A stretch of 64,000 nucleotides of DNA, from positions 310,001 to 374,000 of the forward strand of contig NZ_RCYU01000001.1 in NCBI RefSeq assembly GCF_004166885.1, written 5' to 3'. The notes beneath the pieces are model-generated. The model made no database searches. It was not told where the DNA came from and saw only the letters and a program-made list of their open reading frames with translations. Positions 45,731 to 54,041 of this stretch are shown here, one piece after another (positions within the stretch are counted from its first letter, which is position 1; each line of letters opens with the position of its first letter). Source of the stretch: Streptococcus sp. bf_0095. Its GTDB lineage: Bacteria; Bacillota; Bacilli; Lactobacillales; Streptococcaceae. The position numbers and the translations under genes are program-made.

Positions 45731-46422
45731 TGACATATACATTTTTACTTTTTGACCTAGACCACACCTTGTTAGATTTTGACACAGCGGAGGAAGTAGC
45801 CTTAACACAATTTCTCAAGGACCAGGGGGTTCAGGATATTCAAGCCTTTAAGGATTATTACAAGCCTATGAATCAAGGTCTCTGGAAGAAGTTGGAACAA
45901 AAAGAGATCAGCAAGAAAGACTTGATAAACAGCCGGTTTGCGATCGCCTTTGCCCATTTTGGAAGACAAGTAGATGGTAAAGAAATGGCTTTGCGCTACC
46001 AGGATTATATTAGCCAACAGGGACAGAGCTTCTTAGGAGCAGAAGACATGCTGGAGGAGTTGGTAGAAAGGGGCTATCAACTCTATGGGGCTACCAACGG
46101 CGTTACTGCTATTCAACAAGGTCGTTTGAAGCAGTCGTCCATTACCCCTTATTTCAAAGAAATCTTTATCTCTGAACAATTAGGTACTCAGAAACCGGAA
46201 GTGGCCTTTTACGAAAAAATCAGTAGCTTGATCCCTGGTTTTACCAGGGAGCAAGCTCTCATGATTGGGGATTCTTTGACGGCGGATATTGCTGGGGGCA
46301 ATGCTGCAGGGATTGATACCGTCTGGTATAATCCAGATTACAAAGAAAATACCAGCCCAGCCGTGCCGATTTATGAAGTGGATTCTTATGAGGCGTTATT
46401 GGCTCTCTTGCGAAAAGATTAG
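45730..46422 (+). CDS. HAD hydrolase, YjjG/YfnB-like nucleotidase
   Basis: A 230-residue HAD phosphatase. Motif I is LFDLDHTLLDFD, motif II GATNG, the Lys is in GTQKPEVAFY and motif IV is MIGDSLTADIAGG. The YjjG/YfnB group acts on pyrimidine nucleoside monophosphates, so that is the likely activity. The start at 45730 overlaps the previous stop; upstream in-frame codons lie within the preceding gene. Confidence 0.92.
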   Translation: MTYTFLLFDLDHTLLDFDTAEEVALTQFLKDQGVQDIQAFKDYYKPMNQGLWKKLEQKEISKKDLINSRFAIAFAHFGRQVDGKEMALRYQDYISQQGQSFLGAEDMLEELVERGYQLYGATNGVTAIQQGRLKQSSITPYFKEIFISEQLGTQKPEVAFYEKISSLIPGFTREQALMIGDSLTADIAGGNAAGIDTVWYNPDYKENTSPAVPIYEVDSYEALLALLRKD

Positions 46423-46501
46423 CCTAGTACTGATACCAGTTGCTTTCAGTTACAGGTGAAAAGGAATTGACCTGAAAAGAAGGAGATGTAAACGGGGTTA
46501 A

Positions 46502-47146
46502 ATGATTAGAAGAAATTTATTTTTTCAATTTCTTATTCGACTAGCTTATATCCTCCTATTAGCTGGTGCAGCTTTCTATTTGTTATGCTTATTGAATGGG
46601 ATGGATTGGGACCAAGCTACTGTTCAGGAAAGAAAAGGGTTTCGAGCGTGGATTATGCTAGGCTGCACGGTTTCTTTCATTCTCATTCGGCAAGTATTCG
46701 AATTTGTTCGTCTGATTTGTAAAACAAGCAGAAAAGGCAGAGAGTTTTCGCAGCAATGGAACGAATCAATCTCTTTGTTGGAGATAGAGAAGGAAGCAAC
46801 ATTTAGTGAACCGAGGTTGAAGTTACTAGTATATAAGGGCTATTTGATAACCTATCGCTCTTGTTTCGACTATCTGAGAATAGATGAGGACATTTGGAAA
46901 ATCCAACTTCAGAAATTTCAAAAGTATAGTTATAGTAGGTACTCTGGTAGAAACAAATCACTTCTTCCTCCTAAGTATTTTCTTGTGTTAAGGGATTTTG
47001 ACTACAAGGAATACTATCTCGCTATCAGCTATCAGAAAGAGGAGTGGCATCATTTTTGGACCTATCTGATGAAGCAATATCCCTGGATTGAATGTAGCGG
47101 TGATGTGGAGGGAACATCAAATATAAGCGTTTCTTTAAGAATCTGA
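46502..47146 (+). CDS. Unrecognised two-segment membrane protein
   Basis: A 214-residue protein with two N-terminal membrane segments (residues ~10-32 and ~50-68) and a cytoplasmic domain of ~140 residues with several Tyr/Trp-rich stretches (YLAISYQKEEWHHFWTYL). The arrangement resembles YcxB-like proteins, but I do not claim the family. The ribosome binding site is poorly spaced (AAGGAG about 15 nt from the ATG). A terminator follows. Confidence 0.7.
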   Translation: MIRRNLFFQFLIRLAYILLLAGAAFYLLCLLNGMDWDQATVQERKGFRAWIMLGCTVSFILIRQVFEFVRLICKTSRKGREFSQQWNESISLLEIEKEATFSEPRLKLLVYKGYLITYRSCFDYLRIDEDIWKIQLQKFQKYSYSRYSGRNKSLLPPKYFLVLRDFDYKEYYLAISYQKEEWHHFWTYLMKQYPWIECSGDVEGTSNISVSLRI

Positions 47147-47175
47147 ACAAGTTTGTTCAAATTTCATTCCATTAC

Positions 47176-47203
47176 AAACTAGCTCTCGGGCTAGTTTTTT
47201 GTT
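47176..47203 (+). terminator. terminator before 47215 gene
   Basis: AAACTAGC / GCTAGTTT stem followed by T6, running directly into the extended -10 of the next gene. Confidence 0.8.
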
Positions 47204-47214
47204 ATTATGGATAA
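47200..47214 (+). promoter_or_regulatory. Extended -10, probably leaderless
   Basis: TG-T-TATTAT (47200-47208) followed by 6 nt and the ATG at 47215; no ribosome binding site. Same geometry as yaaA and marR. Confidence 0.55.
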
Positions 47215-47955
47215 ATGGATATATTTAAACAAATACCATTCAACATCAAGAAATGGGTCGGCTACCTGCTTCGTGCATTCTTCACAGTGGTCGCTCTCTT
47301 GATTTGTCTTCTCTTTTATTTTACTAATCAAGAAGAAAAGAAAATCCAAGAGCAAATTTCCACTTTTTATCAAGAAGCGGGATTTAAAGGAGACCTACAT
47401 TTTAAAGCAGCTGAACTCCATGGGATGTCGACCAAATATGCCTATACCTATCAAGAAAGAGTTGAGGGAAAGACGGTTCAGTTTGACTTTCCCGATGCGA
47501 CTCATCTATCAAAAGAAGAAACTGGGAAAAACTATGACACGGCACGAGAACTGGCTCAACATTACAACAGTTGGTTAGTAGCCCCGTTTTTTGAAAGAGC
47601 CTTTACGGAATCTCAAGGATTCAAACAATTAAAGCAAGAGATAAAAGAGCGATTTCATCAACAAGGCCTCGAGGTAAGCGAGGTTCGTCTTCAGTTACCA
47701 ATCCAAAATCCCGATTTTGAAGATCAATTGGCAAGAGACTTACTGGCTGCTGAAAAAATAGGAGAAACAGATCTTCGAGGGATTCTGACTTTGGATTATG
47801 CTAACTACCGTCAAATCAAGGGATTCTCCTTTACCATTACAGTGACCACGCTTCCCAAAGAGTTTTCAGGCACACACCTAGATGTATCCGGTCTTCCTTC
47901 TGGAAACTATGTGATTGAATCCGATGCTAACAAGGCGGAATCCTATAGCTTTTAG
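47215..47955 (+). CDS. Unrecognised membrane-anchored protein
   Basis: A 246-residue protein with one membrane segment (residues ~17-36) and a ~210-residue domain, probably outside the cell. No lipobox and no family that I recognise. The transcription signal sits 6 nt before the ATG. It lies just upstream of the strong rpsP promoter and is not part of that operon. Confidence 0.75.
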   Translation: MDIFKQIPFNIKKWVGYLLRAFFTVVALLICLLFYFTNQEEKKIQEQISTFYQEAGFKGDLHFKAAELHGMSTKYAYTYQERVEGKTVQFDFPDATHLSKEETGKNYDTARELAQHYNSWLVAPFFERAFTESQGFKQLKQEIKERFHQQGLEVSEVRLQLPIQNPDFEDQLARDLLAAEKIGETDLRGILTLDYANYRQIKGFSFTITVTTLPKEFSGTHLDVSGLPSGNYVIESDANKAESYSF

Positions 47956-47993
47956 ATCGATTAAAAAAATTTAACGAGTGTCAAGTTTTTTTC

Positions 47994-48021
47994 TTGACAG
48001 GTCTTTGAAATGTGTTATAAT
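47994..48021 (+). promoter_or_regulatory. rpsP promoter
   Basis: Consensus TTGACA, 16-bp spacer, extended -10 TGTTATAAT; about 60-nt leader. Confidence 0.88.
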
Positions 48022-48087
48022 AGATCATGTGCTAAATAGCTTGTCTATTTCACCGAAAATTAAAATATAGAAAAGAGACTTATAAAA

Positions 48088-48360
48088 ATGGCAGTTAAAA
48101 TTCGTTTGACTCGTATGGGTTCTAAGAAAAAACCTTACTACCGTATCAACGTAGCAGATTCACGTTCACCACGTGATGGACGTTTCATCGAAACAGTTGG
48201 AACTTACAATCCACTTGTTGAAGAAAACCAAGTAACTTTGAAAGAAGACCGCGTTCTTGCATGGTTGGCTGATGGAGCTCAACCTTCAGATACAGTTCGC
48301 AACATCCTTTCAAAAGAAGGTGTCTTGAAGAAATTCCACGATTCTAAATTCTCAAAATAA
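48088..48360 (+). CDS. rpsP: 30S ribosomal protein S16
   Basis: The 90-residue bS16 protein of the small ribosomal subunit. The N-terminus [20 protein letters not shown] and the motif [13 protein letters not shown] are unmistakable. AGAGAC precedes the ATG. It is followed 19 nt later by khpA, a standard gene pair in streptococci. Confidence 0.98.
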   Translation: MAVKIRLTRMGSKKKPYYRINVADSRSPRDGRFIETVGTYNPLVEENQVTLKEDRVLAWLADGAQPSDTVRNILSKEGVLKKFHDSKFSK

Positions 48361-48379
48361 TCATAAAGTAGGTTGACGT

Positions 48380-48619
48380 ATGGATACGATTGAAAATCTT
48401 ATTATTGCAATTGTGAAACCCTTGATTTCACAACCGGATGCCTTAACCATCAAGATCGAAGATACTCCTGAATTCTTGGAGTACCACCTTGACCTTGATC
48501 CTAGCGATGTTGGTCGAGTGATCGGTCGGAAAGGTCGCACCATTTCTGCGATAAGAACGATTGTCTACTCTGTCCCAACTGAAGATAAAAAAGTAAGAAT
48601 CGTTATTGACGAAAAATAA
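48380..48619 (+). CDS. khpA: KH-domain RNA-binding protein KhpA
   Basis: A 79-residue single KH-domain protein with the loop [18 protein letters not shown]. In pneumococcus KhpA acts with KhpB (EloR/Jag) and small RNAs in control of cell elongation and division. Co-transcribed with rpsP and ended by a terminator. Confidence 0.95.
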   Translation: MDTIENLIIAIVKPLISQPDALTIKIEDTPEFLEYHLDLDPSDVGRVIGRKGRTISAIRTIVYSVPTEDKKVRIVIDEK

Positions 48620-48620
48620 A

Positions 48621-48646
48621 AAGGCGGGACATTGTCCCGTTTTTTT
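48621..48646 (+). terminator. terminator after khpA
   Basis: GGCGGGAC att GTCCCG followed by T8. Confidence 0.88.
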
Positions 48647-48662
48647 GTTACAAGGAGAAGCT

Positions 48663-48763
48663 ATGAAAGAAGTGACCATTGGCCAATTGCAAGCCTATTT
48701 AAAAGAACATTGCTAAATACTTGTACTAAGGAAGGTTTGTTTATCGAATTAGATAGGAAATAG
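48663..48763 (+). pseudogene. Probable gene remnant with intact ribosome binding site
   Basis: ACAAGGAGAAGCT is followed by an ATG opening 17 codons (MKEVTIGQLQAYLKEHC) and a TAA at 48714-48716. About 10 nt later another frame reads TKEGLFIELDRK and stops at 48763, ahead of a terminator hairpin. This looks like the start and end of a gene whose middle is deleted. The parent family is not recognised. Confidence 0.35.
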
Positions 48764-48764
48764 T

Positions 48765-48790
48765 AAGATTGTTTTGCAATCTTTTTATTT
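48765..48790 (+). terminator. terminator after remnant
   Basis: AAGATTG ttttg CAATCTT with T-rich tail. Confidence 0.7.
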
Positions 48791-48919
48791 ATATGAATAA
48801 TTCAGAAAATTCAAAAATTCTAACCGAATGTGGTTTACAAAATAATTATTCTAATAGAGAATGATAAAATAGAAAAAAGTACAAAGACAAAACGAGGGAA
48901 AAAAGGAGAGAATGTAGAA

Positions 48920-49777
48920 GTGAGGCAAAAAGATACAACTGAAGCTATTGCTTTTTATAAGAGAGTACCTGAGATGTTGGAGCGTCATGTTATACCAGTC
49001 GCAGATTGTGATTTAGTTGTTTATCATCGCCCTGGAAGCTCAAGTAAAGGACATATTATTTTCTATCATGGAGCTTGTGGGCGTAGTCAGATGTGGGCTC
49101 ATCAGTATGATGCTTTTGACGGTTTTGATCTCTACTTTGTTAATGTAAGAGGGCAGGGAGAATCCCCTATGAAAGTTGGTCTTCCCGACTTGGAAGGTGC
49201 TGTACAAGATGTCGATGATATTTTGAAGCATTTTCAGTTAGATAAGGTGATATTGGTCGGCCATTCTTGGGGAGGGAATTCCCTTCAAGTGTATACTTAT
49301 CGTTATCCAGAAAGAGTCCGGGCTTTAGTCATGGTGGATAGTTGGGGACAGCACCGGTACCTATCAGACAAAGAAAAAAGTCGTATTAAATATAGTTCTC
49401 TAATGTATAAAACGATACCATGGAAAATAATTGCAGATAAAAACTCAAAAATGTGTACTGATAATCCTATCACTAGAGAATTGGTCAAGACTGCTATAAT
49501 TGAAACCGGGCGAGATGTTTTTCTGAACCTTGGAATCACAGGTTTTTTGGCAGTCCATGAGATAGAAGGATACCTAGGGAATCCTCCCATGCTTTTAGTA
49601 AGAGGAGAAAATGACTTTCCAAAACATCTAAATAAAATTTATGAAGGAATCATTGCTCTAAATCCCAATGCATATCAAGTGACAATTTCTGGTAGCAAAC
49701 ATCAACCTATGAATGATCATCCAGAAGAGTTTAATCGGCTAGTTGGTGAATTTTTTGAAGAAGTGTTTGCCCAATAA
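48920..49777 (+). CDS. Alpha/beta hydrolase
   Basis: A 285-residue alpha/beta hydrolase. The oxyanion segment is FYHGACGRSQMW, the nucleophile elbow GHSWGGNS, the acid probably Asp in VRGENDFPKH, and the catalytic His in SGSKHQPMNDHP. The frame opens further upstream, but that part overlaps a promoter-like TGATAAAAT; the GTG at 48920 after AAGGAGAG is the best start. The substrate is unknown. It lies between khpA and rimM and is more AT-rich than either, so it may be a later insertion. Confidence 0.82.
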   Translation: MRQKDTTEAIAFYKRVPEMLERHVIPVADCDLVVYHRPGSSSKGHIIFYHGACGRSQMWAHQYDAFDGFDLYFVNVRGQGESPMKVGLPDLEGAVQDVDDILKHFQLDKVILVGHSWGGNSLQVYTYRYPERVRALVMVDSWGQHRYLSDKEKSRIKYSSLMYKTIPWKIIADKNSKMCTDNPITRELVKTAIIETGRDVFLNLGITGFLAVHEIEGYLGNPPMLLVRGENDFPKHLNKIYEGIIALNPNAYQVTISGSKHQPMNDHPEEFNRLVGEFFEEVFAQ

Positions 49778-49853
49778 TGGAGGATTTATCCAACTTGAGT
49801 AAATCTCTAGAACATGATAAAATAAAGCGAAAAACAGATATACTGGAGAAATC

Positions 49854-50372
49854 ATGAATTACTTTAATGTTGGGAAAATAGTCAATACCCAAGGCTTACA
49901 AGGAGAGATGCGGGTCTTATCTGTGACAGACTTTGCGGAAGAGCGCTTTAAAAAAGGAGCAGAGTTGGCTCTCTTTGATGAGAAGGACCAGTTCGTCCAA
50001 ACGGTGACCATTGCTAGCCACCGCAAGCACAAGAACTTCGACATCATCAAATTTAAGGATATGTACCATATCAATGCCATCGAAAAATTCAAGGGCTTTA
50101 GCCTAAAGGTTGCGGAAGAAGACTTGACGGATTTGGACGAGGGCGAGTTTTATTACCACGAGATCATTGGCCTTGATGTTTATGAAAATGACCAACTAAT
50201 CGGTCAGATCAAGGAAATCCTGCAACCAGGTGCCAATGATGTCTGGGTCGTGAAACGCAAAGGCAAACGCGACCTTCTCTTGCCTTATATCCCACCAGTT
50301 GTGCTCAATATCGATATCCCAGGAAACCGGGTGGATGTAGACATCTTAGAAGGGTTAGACGATGAAGATTGA
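49854..50372 (+). CDS. rimM: Ribosome maturation factor RimM
   Basis: A 172-residue 30S assembly factor that helps 16S rRNA 3' domain maturation. N-terminal motif [19 protein letters not shown] and the PRC-barrel part [22 protein letters not shown] are diagnostic. It overlaps trmD by 11 nt. Confidence 0.97.
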   Translation: MNYFNVGKIVNTQGLQGEMRVLSVTDFAEERFKKGAELALFDEKDQFVQTVTIASHRKHKNFDIIKFKDMYHINAIEKFKGFSLKVAEEDLTDLDEGEFYYHEIIGLDVYENDQLIGQIKEILQPGANDVWVVKRKGKRDLLLPYIPPVVLNIDIPGNRVDVDILEGLDDED

Positions 50373-51078
50373 TATTTTAACCCTCTTTCCAGAAATGTTT
50401 TCGCCTTTGGAGCACTCTATTGTCGGAAAGGCGCGTGAAAAGGGACTTCTCGAGATCAACTACCATAATTTCCGTGAAAACGCAGAGAAAGCCCGTCATG
50501 TGGATGATGAACCTTATGGTGGCGGGCAGGGCATGCTCTTACGCGCTCAGCCCATTTTCGATGCCTTTGATGCTATTGAGAAAAAGAACCCGCGCGTGAT
50601 CTTACTTGATCCAGCAGGTCGGACCTTTGATCAAAGTTACGCAGAAGAATTAGCTCAAGAAGAAGAATTGATCTTTATCTGCGGTCACTATGAGGGCTAC
50701 GACGAACGGATCAAGACCTTAGTGACAGATGAGATTTCTCTCGGCGATTATGTCTTGACCGGTGGTGAGCTAGCTGCCATGACCATGATTGATGCGACAG
50801 TTCGCTTGATTCCAGAGGTGATCGGAAAAGAGTCCAGTCACCAGGATGATAGTTTCTCGTCTGGGCTTCTAGAATATCCTCAATACACTCGGCCCTATGA
50901 ATACCGAGGGATGACAGTTCCAGATGTCCTCATGAGTGGTCACCATGAAAATATCCGTCAATGGCGTCTCTATCAGAGTTTGAAAAAGACCTTGGAGCGT
51001 CGTCCTGATCTGCTAGAAAACTATAAATTGACAGCAGAAGAAGAGAAGATATTGGAGAAAATTAAACAAGAAGAATAA
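50362..51078 (+). CDS. trmD: tRNA (guanine-N1)-methyltransferase TrmD
   Basis: A 238-residue SPOUT methyltransferase that makes m1G37 in t[16 protein letters not shown] at the start, the trefoil-knot stretches [14 protein letters not shown] and [14 protein letters not shown], and the [21 protein letters not shown] segment are intact. A small hairpin follows. Confidence 0.98.
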   Translation: MKIDILTLFPEMFSPLEHSIVGKAREKGLLEINYHNFRENAEKARHVDDEPYGGGQGMLLRAQPIFDAFDAIEKKNPRVILLDPAGRTFDQSYAEELAQEEELIFICGHYEGYDERIKTLVTDEISLGDYVLTGGELAAMTMIDATVRLIPEVIGKESSHQDDSFSSGLLEYPQYTRPYEYRGMTVPDVLMSGHHENIRQWRLYQSLKKTLERRPDLLENYKLTAEEEKILEKIKQEE

Positions 51079-51098
51079 CAGCCTTTGCTGTTTTTCTT
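51077..51098 (+). terminator. terminator after trmD
   Basis: AACAGC cttt GCTGTT with T tail. Confidence 0.65.
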
Positions 51099-51158
51099 TT
51101 GCCATAAAAATAATAAAAAATCTTCCTCATCCTACTAGTTATTGGTAACAAAATGTGG

Positions 51159-51226
51159 TATTCTAAAGTGGAGAGAGAAGAGATATGAAAAAGTTTTGGT
51201 GGTATTTGCAATGGGCAAAAAAATAA
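51159..51226 (+). promoter_or_regulatory. Promoter, short frame and A7 tract before the CAP gene
   Basis: Extended -10 TGGTATTCT (51156-51164), start codon at 51185, A7 at 51217-51223 and TAA at 51224-51226. The main frame is reached by adding one A. Confidence 0.6.
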
Positions 51227-53418
51227 GAAAATCAGTCTTTACAACGGGTGTCGCAGAGACAACCCTCTTTTCAGGTTTGGCTGGACATAAGGCGCAAGCA
51301 GAGGAGATCGCCCAGAAGGACACTGCTGATCAGCAATCGACGGATGTGATTGGAATGGATACAAGTTTTATGGATGTGGATATCTTAAATGAACAGTTGT
51401 TAAAAGCTGAAAAAAGAGTAGAAGACCAACGTTTGCGCTTGAATCAAGCTCAATCTGAATACAATGTAGCCAAATCTGGTCTGGAAGCTGCGGAAGCGAA
51501 CCTGCAAATCACTGAAACAAGGATTCAAGACTCCAATCTAAGCTCCATTGGCAAAACTGAGAATGAAGTTGCGGTTGCTGAAGCAGTTGTTATTTTAGAA
51601 GAAGAGAAGGTACGCCAAGCAACAGAATCTGATCAACAAGTCCGTTCTGCTATAAAGAATCAAGAGAATAAAATCGCTGCTCAACAGTTGCTTGTTGATA
51701 TTGCAGGTAATGAATTGAGAAAAGCCAAACAACCCATCCAGAACGATGAGACAGTATTAGCCAATGCACAGCAAAAAGAGGAGCAGGCGCAAAACGAAGT
51801 AAAAATAGCTCAAGCATTAGTGGTTAATTTGACAGAAACTCATGCCAATGTGCCCCAGGTCTTAAAGCAGGTTTCCAGTGAGATTGCTGGTGCACAGGAG
51901 AAAATTGAGAGATTAGCCCATCAAATTTCCCTAAAAGAAGTGGAGTTAGAACAGGTCCGTGAAGCGGCAATGCTGAGTCCCATCAATCTTCAACAGGCAA
52001 GCTATGAGACCTTACTTCAAGAGTGGGCCAAGGCAGGTGACCAAGGCGCTGTCGAAGCCTTGGCTCTTTATCGCCGTAGGAGTGAAGAGGACCAGCTGGC
52101 AGGTGGAAAGGTCACTAGATTAGATAACGTCTTAAAAGCGTTAGAAATTGTTGATGCCGTCAATCAATATCGGCGCCAGGCTGGTTTAGCGGAACTTTTG
52201 GTAGCTCCTTATCAGTTACCTGCTAGTCAACTCCAAACAGAGTACTATGTAAACCATCGGTCAGAACAGTCCAACTTCCAGGAGAATGAAAATGTGGCTT
52301 GGGGGTATCGGCCTAGAGAAGCTGTTGCCATCTGGTATAGTGAAAAAGACCTCTATCGTCAACTGGCTCATCAATATGGTTTATCGACGGATGAAAGTCA
52401 GTTAGATCCTAGACAAATCTCCAGAAAAGTGGAACCGGAGCTATTTGCTAAGGTTGGACACTATGTCCACATGATGGGAAATCAATACAAGGCCATTTCA
52501 GTTGCCTATGATCCAGATTTAGAAGTATCTCAAGCAGCTTTCTTTGAAGAAGGAAGTCCGCTTTATACCAGTGAAGAACTGACCAAGTGGATGAGAAAAG
52601 TTGCCGATGCAAGGACGACAAAAGCAGATGTGAAGGCTGTAAAAAATACATTGGAGAGTCTAAAGGTCGAAAAGATTAACCAAGAGTCTCGCATCAATAT
52701 TCTTTCTGGTCATTTATTCGATGTCAAGAATTCTCTTGCAAGTCATGAGCAACTATTGGCGCGTGCTCAACGTAACCTAGCTTCAGCAATGAAGAAATGG
52801 CAGGCTGCGTCGATAGAAGTCAAGGAAGCGGAAAACTCACTGGCAGTATCACGGGCTCGGATACAAGGCAGTATTAGCCCGAAAGAAGAAGCCTTGAAAA
52901 ATGTTACTCTAGCATTAGAAGAAGATAAAAAGAAATTAGATGCTTTACAGAATGCAGCAAAAGAGACTGCATCTAAGCTTGAAGGAGCACATGTCCAACT
53001 TCAAATCGCTCAAAAACAATTAACGCAAGCTAAAGGTCATCTTAAACTGTTTACCAATTCATCTGAACTGCTAATTGATGCCCAAGCCTTGGTGGCTTCC
53101 GCAAAAACTGAACTTGAAGAGAAAAAAGTAGAATTTGAAACAGCCTTTGCAAGTTTTATGGCTTATCAAAAAGAAGCTAGTGAGTTCAGAAGTCGGATAG
53201 AGAAAATTCAGTCAAATGAGGATGGAAATAAATCTGCAGTAGCAGGAGAGGAAGAAGTTACTGATCAGGCCCCAGTTTCGTTACTGGCTTCTACTCAATC
53301 AGCAGATCACTTGCAAGACGAAGCTAACCTTGAGAAAGCTACTGGAAAAGACGAACACAAAAGTAAAAAGGGATTATCCAAATGGTTCCGAGGGCTTGGG
53401 TTTAAAAAAGATGAATAG
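51211..53418 (+). CDS. Secreted coiled-coil protein with central CAP domain
   Basis: A 735-residue protein from the ATG at 51211. It has a signal peptide (residues 1-30, SVFTTGVAETTLFSGLAG, ending HKAQA), coiled coil 1 (~45-265, heptads rich in Ala/Glu/Gln), a CAP/SCP domain (~305-435, VDAVNQYRRQAGL ... ENENVAWGY ... FAKVGHYVHMM), coiled coil 2 (~465-675) and a basic tail ending WFRGLGFKKDE. There is no LPxTG or lipobox. A better start, the ATG at 51185 just after the -10 (TGGTATTCT) and GAGAGAAGAG, is out of frame. It reads MKKFWWYLQWAKK and stops at 51224 after an A7 tract. One extra A would join it to this frame. Function unknown, probably at the cell surface. Confidence 0.85.
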   Translation: MGKKIRKSVFTTGVAETTLFSGLAGHKAQAEEIAQKDTADQQSTDVIGMDTSFMDVDILNEQLLKAEKRVEDQRLRLNQAQSEYNVAKSGLEAAEANLQITETRIQDSNLSSIGKTENEVAVAEAVVILEEEKVRQATESDQQVRSAIKNQENKIAAQQLLVDIAGNELRKAKQPIQNDETVLANAQQKEEQAQNEVKIAQALVVNLTETHANVPQVLKQVSSEIAGAQEKIERLAHQISLKEVELEQVREAAMLSPINLQQASYETLLQEWAKAGDQGAVEALALYRRRSEEDQLAGGKVTRLDNVLKALEIVDAVNQYRRQAGLAELLVAPYQLPASQLQTEYYVNHRSEQSNFQENENVAWGYRPREAVAIWYSEKDLYRQLAHQYGLSTDESQLDPRQISRKVEPELFAKVGHYVHMMGNQYKAISVAYDPDLEVSQAAFFEEGSPLYTSEELTKWMRKVADARTTKADVKAVKNTLESLKVEKINQESRINILSGHLFDVKNSLASHEQLLARAQRNLASAMKKWQAASIEVKEAENSLAVSRARIQGSISPKEEALKNVTLALEEDKKKLDALQNAAKETASKLEGAHVQLQIAQKQLTQAKGHLKLFTNSSELLIDAQALVASAKTELEEKKVEFETAFASFMAYQKEASEFRSRIEKIQSNEDGNKSAVAGEEEVTDQAPVSLLASTQSADHLQDEANLEKATGKDEHKSKKGLSKWFRGLGFKKDE

Positions 53419-53428
53419 TTGTTAAAGT

Positions 53429-53607
53429 GAGAGTGGGACAGAAATCGGTAATTCGTTAGAATTCGATTTCGTCGTCCTGCCTCCGCACAGTTGAGTAGGG
53501 CTGTAAAAGCTGATGAAATCAGCGTAGTAGAGCCCACTCAACTACTGCGTCTTGCTCGATAATCCAAAGACAATTGAGAGGCTAGGACTTTTGTCCCAGC
53601 CTCTTTT
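53429..53607 (+). repeat. Three-hairpin intergenic repeat, copy 3
   Basis: Same element and orientation as copy 1. The first hairpin is weakened (GTCCTGCC in place of GTCCCACC on the right arm). It begins 11 nt after the CAP coiled-coil gene and probably ends its transcript. Confidence 0.9.
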
Positions 53608-53633
53608 TGTATAATCTAGCAGTAATAGAAACA

Positions 53634-53673
53634 GGATAAAACAATAGTATAATACTATCCTATTGTTTTATCC
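53634..53673. repeat. Long palindrome upstream of Tyr-rich gene
   Basis: 14-bp perfect arms GGATAAAACAATAG / CTATTGTTTTATCC with a 12-nt loop that itself contains a small palindrome. A second, 7-bp inverted repeat ACCCTAC/GTAGGGT follows at about 53680-53711. No T tail, so an operator or insertion footprint is as likely as a terminator. Confidence 0.6.
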
Positions 53674-53773
53674 TTTATAACCCTACCATTTAACCAGAGA
53701 ATAGTAGGGTAAAAATATCTGTATAAAGAATGAGTATAGTTCTATGAGTAAAATAAGAAGGTTCTCAAATTAT

Positions 53774-53802
53774 TTGCTATTCAAAACTTTCTGTGCTATA
53801 AT
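53774..53802 (+). promoter_or_regulatory. Promoter of the Tyr-rich CAP gene
   Basis: TTGCTA, 17-bp spacer, extended -10 TGCTATAAT. The leader to the ATG at 54042 would be about 230 nt and contains the 9-bp inverted repeat GTTCATTTT/AAAATGAAC (53890-53925). No gene is seen in 53608-54041. Confidence 0.6.
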
Positions 53803-54041
53803 TTTCACAAAGGAAGAAAAAGTGTCGATACAAAATATGCCGTCATTATCAGTTTTTTAGGCAAAAATATGTGGGAATCTGACTGATGTGTTCATTTTTA
53901 AAATAGGCCTTAAAATAAAATGAACGTCTCATTCAGGAGCTCTCTTTACCTATATAAACTGGAAGAATGGTTGAATTACACTTATGCATAGGTTTTTTCA
54001 TCCTTTTTATTTATAATACTATCCTAATGGAGATTATTGAT

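Noticed and set aside
53967..54041. Upstream extension of the Tyr-rich protein
   Set aside because: The added residues precede a proper signal peptide and lack a ribosome binding site; the ATG at 54042 is preferred.
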